Source: UBA6059 sp965227155
Lineage (GTDB): Bacteria > Bacteroidota > Bacteroidia > Cytophagales > Cyclobacteriaceae
Reading direction: 5' to 3'
DNA: 64,000 nucleotides
Assembly (NCBI GenBank): GCA_965227155.1
Contig: OZ245731.1
Coordinates: forward strand, 4,464,001-4,528,000
In this document: in pieces, positions 44,386-52,607 of the stretch
Layout: every line of letters starts with the position of its first letter
Position numbering within the stretch: position 1 is the first letter of the stretch
Notes under the pieces: generated by a model
What the model saw: only the letters and a program-made list of their open reading frames with translations
Told to the model about the DNA's origin: nothing
Databases searched by the model: none
Program-made: the position numbers and the translations under genes

Positions 44386-45447
44386 CTTCTTTCTACGCTG
44401 ATTGGCATCCAATTCATCTTTGCCTGATTGTATTCTATCAATATGGTCTTTGTCTGAAAGCCTTTGTTGAATCAAATGACAATAATCGTTTTCTAGTTCT
44501 GTACCTAACCATTTACGTCCATATGCTTCAGCTACTGCATAAGTAGTTCCTGAGCCTCCAAACGGATCAAGGATTAAATCACCTTTTTGAGATGAAGAGA
44601 GTACAATTTTTCTTACTAGCTCGACTGGTTTTTGAGTGGCGTGATTATAGCGTTCCCAGGAGCTATTTGAAATAGTGGGTATTTCAATTACATCTTTAGG
44701 TTTGGCACCAAGGGGATTGGGTTCCCATTCATACTGTTTGCCGTTTTTGCCATTAGCATATTGAGATGTCTCGGCCTGGGTTCGTTTGGGATACTTCAAA
44801 GTGTGTGCATTGTAAGGAATTCTCACCTCATCGATATTAAACTTAAAATCCTTGCTTTTTCTAAAATGCAAAATGCTCTCATGGGAACGCCCCCAGTCAT
44901 TACCAAGGTTGGCTTTGTTTCTGTAAAACCAAACCAACCATTTACAACCCTTAAACAGATGCGCAGCAGACCATTTTATATCAGCAAGTATTTCGGAAAA
45001 GCCACATATATAAAGTGAGCCTGTATTTTTAAGTACCCGTTGTGCTTCATTAATCCAGGCCATACTCCAATCAACGTATTCTTTTTGAGAAGCGAATGTA
45101 TCCCATTGCGCTTTTTTGATGTTGTAAGGTGGATCGGCAAAGATCAAATCAACACTTCCAGAATTGAGCGATTGCAACAGTGCTATGGCATCTGATTGAT
45201 AAAGTTTACCCTGCTGTGTTTCAAAATACAGATTAAGTTCATTTGTATGCGTTTTGGGTCGAGGAAATTCTAAGTCAAGCTGCATCTCTTCTACCAATGA
45301 CATAACCTGATTTTCGCTATACACGCGGTATTTGTTCATGGGGTGACGGGTACTGGGAAATTTACCTGACTTATCCCATCTCCTTAGGGTTTCAGCATTG
45401 ACTTTTAATAGTTTGGCCGCCTGACTTATGGTAAGGTAATTCTCCAT
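44371..45447 (-). CDS. DNA methyltransferase (beta class, N4/N6) with N-terminal helix-turn-helix
   Basis: A 358-residue protein. Residues 1-55 form a MerR/excisionase-type HTH (ISQAAKLLKVNAETLRRWDKSGKFPS). The methyltransferase has the catalytic ADPPYNIKKAQWD (DPPY 105-108) ahead of the AdoMet motif HATQKPVELV ... LDPFGGSGTTYAVAEA (near 300), the beta order. It would protect the site cut by the convergent endonuclease. The fused HTH and three 10-bp repeats directly upstream suggest self-control, so that modification precedes restriction. Confidence 0.9.
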   Translation of the reverse strand: MENYLTISQAAKLLKVNAETLRRWDKSGKFPSTRHPMNKYRVYSENQVMSLVEEMQLDLEFPRPKTHTNELNLYFETQQGKLYQSDAIALLQSLNSGSVDLIFADPPYNIKKAQWDTFASQKEYVDWSMAWINEAQRVLKNTGSLYICGFSEILADIKWSAAHLFKGCKWLVWFYRNKANLGNDWGRSHESILHFRKSKDFKFNIDEVRIPYNAHTLKYPKRTQAETSQYANGKNGKQYEWEPNPLGAKPKDVIEIPTISNSSWERYNHATQKPVELVRKIVLSSSQKGDLILDPFGGSGTTYAVAEAYGRKWLGTELENDYCHLIQQRLSDKDHIDRIQSGKDELDANQRRKKLRGE

Positions 45448-45452
45448 TGCTA

Positions 45453-45482
45453 AGGTTATACAACATTACACAAGATTATACA
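45453..45482 (-). promoter_or_regulatory. Three tandem 10-bp repeats upstream of the HTH-methyltransferase gene
   Basis: AGGTTATACA (45453-45462), ACATTACACA (45463-45472) and AGATTATACA (45473-45482) follow without spacing, one helical turn each. On the minus strand the unit reads TGTATAA plus three bases. The block begins 6 bp upstream of the methyltransferase start codon (45447). A further TGTATAA occurs at 45593-45599 toward the type IIG gene. This is the place for an operator of the methyltransferase's own HTH. Confidence 0.55.
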
Positions 45483-45795
45483 GCAATGGTACTAGATAAG
45501 TAGGAAAATAGGAATTTTCATAAAGAAAAAAAGCTGCACTTACCAAGTGAAATGTACTAGAAGCTCGCAAGAAGTTCAAAAAAGCTACATTCTGTATAAC
45601 AAACTGCAATTAAAAGTTAGCTAACAGGACTTTGAAGGTATCTAACCGTACTTTGACGAATATGCTAGTAACGCTACCAATAAGAATCCAATCCATAACC
45701 CATACAGTAATCTGCAAAAGATAAAACTGGAAATTTAAGCATGTTTGACGGGCTGTTTTTTCCATTTACGGGACAATTCCGCTTATTTTAGCAGC
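45483..45795. other. Divergent regulatory spacer between the two R-M loci
   Basis: This non-coding stretch separates the minus-strand methyltransferase from the plus-strand type IIG gene and must carry at least the latter's promoter. It has one more TGTATAA motif at 45593-45599. GCTGC-like words near 45533, 45563, 45584 and 45603 are irregularly spaced. Confidence 0.4.
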
Positions 45796-48700
45796 ATGCT
45801 CATTCCAAAACATCAGATACCTCAGCAAACCCTAAATACCTATCAGGGTCAAATAGATGATATTGGGAAAAAGCTTGAGGTCATCAAGCGCTGGAAGGTT
45901 TTTATTGAAAAAGGGAAAATCCTGAAGCGCAAAGAAGAGCAAATCAAAGATGACTTTATCAAGGATATTTTTATTGATGTATTGGGCTATGATTATGAAG
46001 GTACCGGTGAACTTAAAAAGTGGAATCTTGAAAAGGAACTTAAAACCGTTTTTGATGGGAAAAAGCCTGATGCCTCTTTAGGGTATTTCACACGGGACAA
46101 GGACAATAACCTGATAGAAGACATAAGAGCAGTAGTTGAAGTAAAAGGCCCCCTTATTAATCTTGATAAAAAACAGAACCGTAAAGAATATACCGGCACG
46201 CCAGTAGACCAGGGCTTTAGCTATGCTTACAGGATCGGACAGTCATGCAAGTGGGTCATCATCACCAACTTTTTGGAAATAAGGCTTTACAGAGCCAATG
46301 ACATCAATAGTTATCACACCTTCTTTTTGAGTGAACTGGAACAAAACCTGGTAGAATTCCATTTTATGCTGGCTCACCAGCAGTTGTTCCTCGAAAAAGG
46401 CGATTCCAGGATAGAAACACTCTACCATAACAGGCAGAAAGAGCTTAAGTCAATTTCAAGTGATTTCTACAAGCAATACCATGAGCATCGCCAAATACTC
46501 TTCTTTACCATACAAAAGAACAATCCAAAGATTCCCTGGAAAAAACTTTTTGCCGCCACACAAAAACTCATAGACAGGATCATATTTATTTGCTTTGTAA
46601 GGGACCTTACGCTGATTGGAAATGTACTTGATCAGGCCGAAAACTCATCCAAAAACAGCTTTAGCCAAAGGGATAATATTTTCTGGCAGGAAGTCTTACA
46701 CCTGTTTGAAGCACTGGACAAAGGGTATCGAAAAAAGCAAATACCGCCTTTTAATGGTGGTTTATTTAAACCCGATCCTATCATCAACAGCCTGGAAATA
46801 AGAGATCATGAAATTCTGAGTTTTATTCATTTTGTAAACCAGTATGATTTTCACAGTCAGCTGGATGTCAATATCCTGGGACACATCTTTGAACAGTCCA
46901 TTTCGGATCTGGAAGAATTGAAAAGGAATATACAGGCTGCTAATCCCGTACAGGCTCAGGTCATCAAAGACTTGCCTGATTTTAAAATCAGCAAGCGCAA
47001 AAAAGACGGTGTTTACTATACACCCGATTACATTACACGGTACATGGTAAAAGAAGCGGTAGGCGGATGGCTCAACGATAGAAAAGCTGAAATTCTTGAC
47101 AAACTGTCCATAGAAGAAGTACCTGAACCTACCATTGCTGATTATGAAACCATAGAAAAAACACCCAACGAGACCATACTAACCCTCAGGAAATATTATG
47201 CCGAATATGAAACTGCATTGGCGACCATCAAAGTATTGGACCCGGCTTGTGGTTCAGGCGCATTTTTAACCCAGGTATTTGATTACCTATATGCTGAATG
47301 GAAAAACGTACGAGAAGAAAAGGAGAAACTATTCATACCTCCCAAAAAACGCCTGGTCTCAGAAATGACCCCTATGAATGGCTTCCAATTGGAAGAATGG
47401 CGTATTAAGAAAAGTATTATTGTAAACAATCTTTATGGAGTAGACCTCAACCATGAATCTGTAGAAATCACCAAACTAAGCCTATGGCTGAAAACGGCCA
47501 ACAAAACCGAAAGCCTGGCCGACCTTACGGACAACATCAAACAAGGCAACAGTGTAGTCTCTGCCCCTAAATATGCAGGGGAAGATGCGTTTAATTGGGC
47601 TATTGAGTTTCATGATATTCTCCAAAAAAATGGATTTGATGTGATAGTTGGGAATCCCCCCTATGTTCGTCAGGAATTAATATCTGAATTCAAACCTTAT
47701 TTCAAAGCCAATTTTCAATCATTTGATAGTGGGTCTGACTTAATGATCTATTTCATAGAGTTAAGCATAAGGCTATTGTCTAAAAATGGATACTGCTCTT
47801 TAATTACTAGCAACAAATGGTTTAAAGGCAGTTATGCACTTCCATTACGCAAATACTTATCTGAATTCAATATTATTCAAATTGTTGATTTTGGAGATTT
47901 ACCTGTTTTTTCAGATGCAACTGCTTATCCCGCTATAACGGTATTTAAAAAAGAAAAACCAAGTGACTTTTTCTTGGGTGCGAACATTAATAGTTTAGAT
48001 ATTGAAAATTCAAGGTTCTTTATTGAAAAGGAACTAAAAAGAATATCCTATGAGAATATTAGACATGAAAGCTGGAGTATACAAGGTTTATCTACAGTAA
48101 AGCTATCTGAGAAACTTAAAATCAATTCAATTCCATTACATGAATATATTGAAGATGAAGTTTACTATGGAATAAAGACTGGATTAAATGAAGCCTTTGT
48201 TATCGATAATGCAACCAAAGAGGAAATTGAAAAAAGTGATAATATTTCCAAAAAATATATAGAGCCGTTTCTTTCTGGAAGAGAGGTAAAACAATATTCA
48301 CAATTAAAACCAACTCAATATCTTATTCATATTGAAAAGCAGTTCACATTCTTAAGGAAGAGAAAAGAGAATACTGATGCCGAAGAATGGTTTTCTAAAA
48401 ATTATCCAGGAATTTATTCTCATCTTTTACCATACAGAGATAAAGCACAAAAGAGATCTGACAGAGGTGATTTTTGGTGGGAACTTAGAGCATGCCACTA
48501 TGACCATAAGTTCAGATTACCTAAGATTGTTTATCCTAACATATGCAAAAGGCCCGAATTCACAATCGATATTGCAGGATTGTATTTTAACCAAAAGTGC
48601 TTTTTTATTCCAAGAAATGATTTATTTCTCCTTGGCATTTTAAATAGCTCTGTAACACATTTTTGGTTCACACAAAATTTACCAAAACTAAGAGGCAATT

Positions 48701-49134
48701 TTTATGAGCCTAGTTATATCTATTTTAAAAACTTCCCGATTATCAATACTTCTAAGGAGAAAAAAAGTGAAATCATCAAATCAGTTAAGTCAATGATCGA
48801 ATTAAATAAATCAAATCAAGAGTTGACTGATGACTACATAAAAGTGCTCACCGAAAATTACCCTCCAAAATCCCCATTATCATCCAAACTTACGACTAGC
48901 CTATGGTCATTGGCATTTGTAGATGTGCTACAAGAATTAGGCAAGTCGGGCATCACTATACCAGCCAAAAAGCAAAAAGAGTGGATCGAACTGTTTCATG
49001 AGGGTGCGGGTCAGGCACAAGTATTCAAGCAGAAAATAGCTGATACCGAAAAGGAAATTAACGAACTGGTTTATCAGCTTTATCAACTTACCCCGGAAGA
49101 AATTGAGCTTATAGAAAGGGAAACTGCTCTATGA
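45796..49134 (+). CDS. Type IIG restriction-modification enzyme, Eco57I-like
   Basis: The frame opens at 45745; the Met at 45796 (MLIPKHQIPQQTLNTYQGQI) is preferred, giving 1112 residues. The N-terminal nuclease part (about 30-130) has GKKPDASLGYF and VVEVKGP, a PD-ExK core. A helical linker leads to the gamma-class N6-adenine methyltransferase: DGVYYTPDYITRYMV, AdoMet motif LDPACGSGAFLTQVFDYLY (near 481), YGVDLNHESVEITKLSLWL and catalytic VGNPPYVRQE (near 620). The C-terminal 450 residues with PFLSGREVKQY and ILNSSVTHFW form a TaqI-like specificity domain. One protein both cuts and methylates. The stop overlaps the next start by 4 bp. Confidence 0.93.
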   Translation: MLIPKHQIPQQTLNTYQGQIDDIGKKLEVIKRWKVFIEKGKILKRKEEQIKDDFIKDIFIDVLGYDYEGTGELKKWNLEKELKTVFDGKKPDASLGYFTRDKDNNLIEDIRAVVEVKGPLINLDKKQNRKEYTGTPVDQGFSYAYRIGQSCKWVIITNFLEIRLYRANDINSYHTFFLSELEQNLVEFHFMLAHQQLFLEKGDSRIETLYHNRQKELKSISSDFYKQYHEHRQILFFTIQKNNPKIPWKKLFAATQKLIDRIIFICFVRDLTLIGNVLDQAENSSKNSFSQRDNIFWQEVLHLFEALDKGYRKKQIPPFNGGLFKPDPIINSLEIRDHEILSFIHFVNQYDFHSQLDVNILGHIFEQSISDLEELKRNIQAANPVQAQVIKDLPDFKISKRKKDGVYYTPDYITRYMVKEAVGGWLNDRKAEILDKLSIEEVPEPTIADYETIEKTPNETILTLRKYYAEYETALATIKVLDPACGSGAFLTQVFDYLYAEWKNVREEKEKLFIPPKKRLVSEMTPMNGFQLEEWRIKKSIIVNNLYGVDLNHESVEITKLSLWLKTANKTESLADLTDNIKQGNSVVSAPKYAGEDAFNWAIEFHDILQKNGFDVIVGNPPYVRQELISEFKPYFKANFQSFDSGSDLMIYFIELSIRLLSKNGYCSLITSNKWFKGSYALPLRKYLSEFNIIQIVDFGDLPVFSDATAYPAITVFKKEKPSDFFLGANINSLDIENSRFFIEKELKRISYENIRHESWSIQGLSTVKLSEKLKINSIPLHEYIEDEVYYGIKTGLNEAFVIDNATKEEIEKSDNISKKYIEPFLSGREVKQYSQLKPTQYLIHIEKQFTFLRKRKENTDAEEWFSKNYPGIYSHLLPYRDKAQKRSDRGDFWWELRACHYDHKFRLPKIVYPNICKRPEFTIDIAGLYFNQKCFFIPRNDLFLLGILNSSVTHFWFTQNLPKLRGNFYEPSYIYFKNFPIINTSKEKKSEIIKSVKSMIELNKSNQELTDDYIKVLTENYPPKSPLSSKLTTSLWSLAFVDVLQELGKSGITIPAKKQKEWIELFHEGAGQAQVFKQKIADTEKEINELVYQLYQLTPEEIELIERETAL

Positions 49135-49817
49135 TTGAGTTTGTCAAAAAGCATTGGGGTATCGTCACTTTCGTAATCATTATTCTGCTATTCCCCTACG
49201 ATGTAATAGATGGTAGGGAGGTATGGATATTTAGAATTGATCTTGCCAAATACAATGACTTTGGTGGGTTTATTGGAGGGGTGCTTTCAATTGTAGCGGT
49301 GATATTGATATATCAGACCTATCAGACACAAAAGGAAGAACTGAGGGAAACTAAAGAACAAATAGAAAAATCGGCTATTGCGGCAGAAAAACAAGCAAAA
49401 GCCATGAATGAATTGGCTCAAATTAACAAACTAACCCTCCAATTTCAAAAACACAATAGAAGGCTGCAGATTATGCCATCTTTAAGGGTATTCGACCATG
49501 ATCCAATTACATTTGATAGGGTAAAAGTTCTTTTAGAAGTACAGGATAATCAATTAAGATTAATTGATGTGTTGAAAAAAACTGATCAAGAGCTGATTAG
49601 TTTGAAAATTTTAAATGTAGATAAAGACATTATTAAGTTACCTAAAACTCAGATTCATTTCTATGTAAACCATGCACCTGGAGAACAATTTGATCTGGTT
49701 GTCCAATATCTAGACATTGATCGCAATCTTTATCAACAAACGATTAAAATGTACCATGATAAAAACTCATTTCACTCTCTACCCCCTGAATTATTGCAAC
49801 CCAATGATGCGACCTAA
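49131..49817 (+). CDS. Membrane/coiled-coil protein coupled to the type IIG enzyme
   Basis: A 228-residue protein overlapping the type IIG stop in an ATGA, so its translation is coupled. Two membrane helices (IVTFVIIILLFPYDV near 15 and GGFIGGVLSIVAVILIYQTY near 55) are followed by a coiled coil rich in Lys/Glu (KEELRETKEQIEKSAIAAEK) and a beta-rich C-terminal half. No enzymatic motif. The layout of two helices plus coiled coil resembles proteins placed next to phage-defence genes, such as putative AbiC-like ones, but this is weak. It may be an accessory defence component. Confidence 0.65.
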   Translation: MIEFVKKHWGIVTFVIIILLFPYDVIDGREVWIFRIDLAKYNDFGGFIGGVLSIVAVILIYQTYQTQKEELRETKEQIEKSAIAAEKQAKAMNELAQINKLTLQFQKHNRRLQIMPSLRVFDHDPITFDRVKVLLEVQDNQLRLIDVLKKTDQELISLKILNVDKDIIKLPKTQIHFYVNHAPGEQFDLVVQYLDIDRNLYQQTIKMYHDKNSFHSLPPELLQPNDAT

Positions 49818-49910
49818 TCTACTTTAACTAATTCTTATAGTTAAAATCAATATAATAGTTGTAATTCTACTTTTTTTAAAGTCAGGGGAATTAATTAAAG
49901 TAATAAATTT

Positions 49911-50006
49911 AATCCCAAAAGTCTTCCTGCTACAGGCTGGGATGCAAGGGTTATAGTAAATATGAAATTAAACCCGTAAACTCCGAAGGAGTGATATTGT
50001 CATGGC
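49911..50006 (+). repeat. REP doublet 1, upstream of the REP-associated transposase
   Basis: Element a: AATCCC (49911) and GGGAT (49939-49943) with a longer loop, followed by GCAAGGGTTATAG. Element b: the hairpin ACTCCGAAGGAGT (49980-49992), followed by GATATTGTCATGGC. Both recur in the same order at 50895-50975, and in inverted orientation at 50465-50526. Element b ends within the start of the transposase gene. Confidence 0.6.
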
Positions 50007-50463
50007 AGGATCATTTTCACAGATATATATTCAAATAATTTTTGCTGTCAAAGGAAGAGCAAACTTGCTCCATAGAGACTGGCGTCAAGATGTTTTTAAG
50101 TATATATCAGGTATTATTCAACACAAAAACCAGAAACCTATCATTGTAAACGGTGTAGAAGACCATGTTCATGTGTTTATTGGACTAAAACCCTCTATGC
50201 CAATATCCGACCTGGTAAGGGATATTAAAAACAATTCATCAAATTTTATAAATAGTAAAAAATGGGTACATAGCAAATTTAGTTGGCAGGAAGGCTATGG
50301 GGCATTTTCATACGCTCATTCACAGCTCAATAATGTATATCAATACATTCTTAATCAAGAGGAACATCATAGAAACAAAACTTTTAGAGAAGAATATTTA
50401 GCGTTTCTTGAAAAATATGAGGTACCCTATGAAGAGCGTTTTTTGTTTGATTGGATAGAATAA
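50002..50463 (+). CDS. IS200/IS605-like REP-associated tyrosine transposase (RAYT)
   Basis: A 153-residue Y1 HUH transposase. The metal-binding HUH is in EDHVHVFIGL (near residues 50-58), and the catalytic tyrosine should be in NNVYQYILNQEEHH (near 115). SFSQIYIQIIFAVKGR and HHRNKTFREEYLAFLEKYEV are typical of the Bacteroidetes members. No TnpB partner is present. Hairpins of the ACTCCGAAGGAGT type on both sides, and an extra doublet 430 bp away, fit a domesticated REP-associated transposase rather than a plain IS200 copy. Confidence 0.9.
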   Translation: MAGSFSQIYIQIIFAVKGRANLLHRDWRQDVFKYISGIIQHKNQKPIIVNGVEDHVHVFIGLKPSMPISDLVRDIKNNSSNFINSKKWVHSKFSWQEGYGAFSYAHSQLNNVYQYILNQEEHHRNKTFREEYLAFLEKYEVPYEERFLFDWIE

Positions 50464-50464
50464 C

Positions 50465-50526
50465 ACCCCTTCGGGGTTAATATTCATTGGAATACCGTTC
50501 TATAATATTTTCATCCCTTTGGGATT
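50465..50526 (-). repeat. REP doublet 2, inverted, downstream of the transposase
   Basis: Hairpins ACCCCTTCGGGGT (50465-50477) and ATCCCTTTGGGAT (50513-50525). On the minus strand they read in the a then b order with the same flanking words (GGGATGAAA; GGGGTGTTATT), so this doublet is the mirror of doublet 1 across the transposase gene. Confidence 0.6.
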
Positions 50527-50894
50527 ATTCCTAGGACATGTTGGATTTAGACTGACCTCTCCTACAAAAATAATATGGCTATTAAGCCATGTGTTTTTTA
50601 GGGAAAATAGAAATCTTTATAAGCCCAAGGGTATGCTTGCTGCTGGCAGTGCCGGGGATGATAGTAGCTAATAGATAAAAAGTCCTTAAAACTCTGAAGC
50701 ACGGACAATATCCTGGATACCCTAATGTTTCCATCCTTGCGAAATTGTTTGGGACATTCATAAAATGAAGCTGACAATTATATTGGATGAGGCTGTAAGC
50801 TTTTTTTAGACAATTCAGAATTCCACAGTTGCAATTACCAGCGTATTGGTATCCAGACAGTAGACTTTACTCTAAAATGCGTTAAATGAAATAA
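50527..50894. other. Non-coding spacer between REP doublets
   Basis: No open frame, RNA gene or repeat could be supported in this stretch. Confidence 0.4.
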
Positions 50895-50975
50895 ATCCCG
50901 TAGGGATGAAAGGATTGTAGCCAATAGTCAAAAAAAACCAAAAAACTCCGAAGGAGTGACATTATCATAGCTGCA
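50895..50975 (+). repeat. REP doublet 3, direct copy without transposase
   Basis: Hairpin a ATCCCGTAGGGAT (50895-50907), followed by GAAAGGATTGTAGCC, and hairpin b ACTCCGAAGGAGT (50945-50957), followed by GACATTATCATAGC. The order, about 50-bp spacing and flanks match doublet 1. Confidence 0.65.
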
Positions 50976-50980
50976 ATTAT

Positions 50981-51023
50981 AAAAAAAGCCCATCCATGAT
51001 TAAAATAATCAGTGGGTTGGGCT
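50981..51023 (-). terminator. Terminator-like hairpin ending direct-repeat copy A
   Basis: On the minus strand AGCCCA / TGGGCT with inner CCA/TGG and TGATTA/TAATCA pairs forms a long stem followed by seven T residues. It lies at the end of the 22-bp array read on the minus strand. Confidence 0.65.
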
Positions 51024-51250
51024 CACAGACTCAGGTGTCTGGTGTAAAGATAGGAAAATATTGCAGCTTCCAGCCCTTCTCCTAGCTGCTTTCCGTTCTT
51101 AATATTGCAGCTTCCCGGAGTTCTCTTTGCAGCTTTCAGAACCTTTCCTTGCAGCTTTCAGATCAAGATTATACAGCATAATTTTCAAAACTTTGCAGCA
51201 TAAACTCAAAAACTCAGCTGCACAATTCTCAAATACTGTCAGCATTGTTG
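51023..51250 (-). repeat. Array A: nine GCAGC cores at exact 22-bp spacing
   Basis: Cores on the plus strand begin at 51063, 51085, 51107, 51129, 51151, 51173, 51195, 51217 and 51239: each step is 22 bp. Units 1 and 3-7 read GCAGC or ACAGC, units 2 and 8 the complement GCTGC, and unit 9 TCAGC. The first five have TTTC-like bases after the core, the last four mostly ATAA-like. A conserved block GGGCTCACAGACTCAGGTG (51020-51038) and a terminator-like hairpin adjoin on the left. The array is not coding (22 is not a multiple of three). Copy B lies 1012 bp to the right. Confidence 0.75.
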
Positions 51251-51284
51251 TTAATAGCTCCTAATAAGAACTAATTTTAGTTTA

Positions 51285-51908
51285 ATGAAGTCCATGAAAT
51301 ATATCATAACAATATTCATATTTCTTACAATAGTTTTTAGCGAAAACCTCTCAATGTATGCACAATCCAACACTTCTTTGATAGCTCAATTGGATTCAAT
51401 GATTAAGGAAGACCAAGAGATCCGTTTTTTATTGGGGCAAATATGGAATGGAGCGATAGATAGCATAGATGTTGAAATAGCAAATCAAAGGTTATTTAAA
51501 GTTGATAGTTCAAATCACCAGAAGTTGGTGGAAATTAATAAAAAATACGGTTATCCGGGCTATGATAAAATAGGAAAAGAAGGTGCTCACAACTTCTGGC
51601 TATTAGTCCAGCATCAGGATCTATTTCCAGAATTTCAGGAAAAAGTCCTAAAGCATATGAAGGTTGAAGCTAAAAATGGCAATGCCTCTTATGCCAATTA
51701 CGCATATTTACGTGACAGGGTAAATATCAATAGTGGAAAGAAACAAATATTTGGTAATCAGTTGATTATAGATGAGGATTCCAGCTCTTTTATTTTAAGA
51801 CCTGTTATTAAGCCTAAATCGCTAGAACTAAGAAGAAAGAAAGCAGGATTGCCACCTATCGATTTTTATATCAATACTATGAATGAAAGATACTTTGGAG
51901 ATAATTAA
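51285..51908 (+). CDS. DUF6624-like exported protein
   Basis: A 207-residue protein with a signal peptide (cleavage near MYAQ). The mature part matches the DUF6624 pattern: DSMIKEDQEIRFLL, INKKYGYPGYDKIGKEGAHNFWLLVQHQD, YANYAYLRDRVNINSGKKQIFGNQL and ELRRKKAGLPPIDFYI. Function unknown. It sits exactly between the two 22-bp-phased arrays, which are direct repeats, so the segment could be amplified or lost by recombination. Confidence 0.8.
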   Translation: MKSMKYIITIFIFLTIVFSENLSMYAQSNTSLIAQLDSMIKEDQEIRFLLGQIWNGAIDSIDVEIANQRLFKVDSSNHQKLVEINKKYGYPGYDKIGKEGAHNFWLLVQHQDLFPEFQEKVLKHMKVEAKNGNASYANYAYLRDRVNINSGKKQIFGNQLIIDEDSSSFILRPVIKPKSLELRRKKAGLPPIDFYINTMNERYFGDN

Positions 51909-51987
51909 ATAAGTGGGGCTGTTCTCGCTGACTTAAGTGTCTACTTTAAGATAAAATTCTGATTTGACAGAACGTGATAGGTATATC

Positions 51988-52035
51988 AAAAAAGTTGAAC
52001 CCGAACCATAGCACAAAGTGCTAGTGAGTTGGGCT
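51988..52035 (-). terminator. Terminator-like hairpin ending direct-repeat copy B
   Basis: On the minus strand GAGCCCAAC and GTTCGGGTTC pair imperfectly around a perfect inner stem AGCAC/GTGCT, followed by CAAC and a run of six T residues. The loop side differs from copy A, but the outer GAGCCCAAC is shared. Confidence 0.55.
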
Positions 52036-52262
52036 CACAGACTCAGGTGCCTGGTGAAAAGACAGGAAAACATTGCAGCTTCCAGTCCAATTTTTTGCTG
52101 CTTTCCGTCATTAATATTGCAGTTTCCATGAGTTCTCTTTGCAGCTTTCAGATCCTTTACTTGCAGCTTTCAGATCAAAATTATGCAGCATAATTTCCAA
52201 AACTTTGCAGCATAAACTCCAAAACTTAGCTGCATAAATTTCAAAAGATGCCTGCATAATAT
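52035..52262 (-). repeat. Array B: nine GCAGC cores at exact 22-bp spacing
   Basis: Cores begin at 52075, 52097, 52119, 52141, 52163, 52185, 52207, 52229 and 52251, again in strict 22-bp steps. Units 2 and 8 are GCTGC as in copy A, and unit 9 is CCTGC. The conserved block GGGCTCACAGACTCAGGTG is repeated in the left flank. By eye most positions agree with copy A, with scattered substitutions and no indels across the array, so phase has been kept during divergence. Confidence 0.75.
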
Positions 52263-52607
52263 CTAAACTCATATTGTAAGCAGAGCCTTTTTAATCCTAT
52301 GCAACTTTCAAATTAGCCTTTTATATCTAGTAATAATCAGGTTCCTCTATAATTAAAATCTTTAACAGGTTTAGAAAATACTAGCTTATAGCATCTTCAA
52401 TAATTTCATCTTATATCACTTATTACAATTGTCATTATGGCATTATATCTGAAGTAACAGCCTAATTAAATGATTTTAGGCAGTATTACATGAATAGTAT
52501 TGTTCAAGATATCATCTATAAACACATTTTATTTCATCCATAATTTTGTTATTATTTCCATTTATAATTTAATTTAACATTATCAAATTCACCAAACTTT
52601 AATTGAT
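52263..52607. other. AT-rich upstream region of the HU-like gene
   Basis: No gene or hairpin could be supported. It should include the promoter of the HU-like gene at its right end. Confidence 0.4.

Noticed and set aside
45531..45625. GCTGC-like words upstream of the type IIG gene that look like a third 22-bp array
   Set aside because: Distances between cores are about 30, 21 and 19 bp, the cores are degenerate and the conserved flank and terminator are missing.
51063..52262. The phased arrays as a CRISPR array
   Set aside because: The period is only 22 bp with a 5-bp core, there are no constant repeats of 25-40 bp, no unique spacers and no cas genes.
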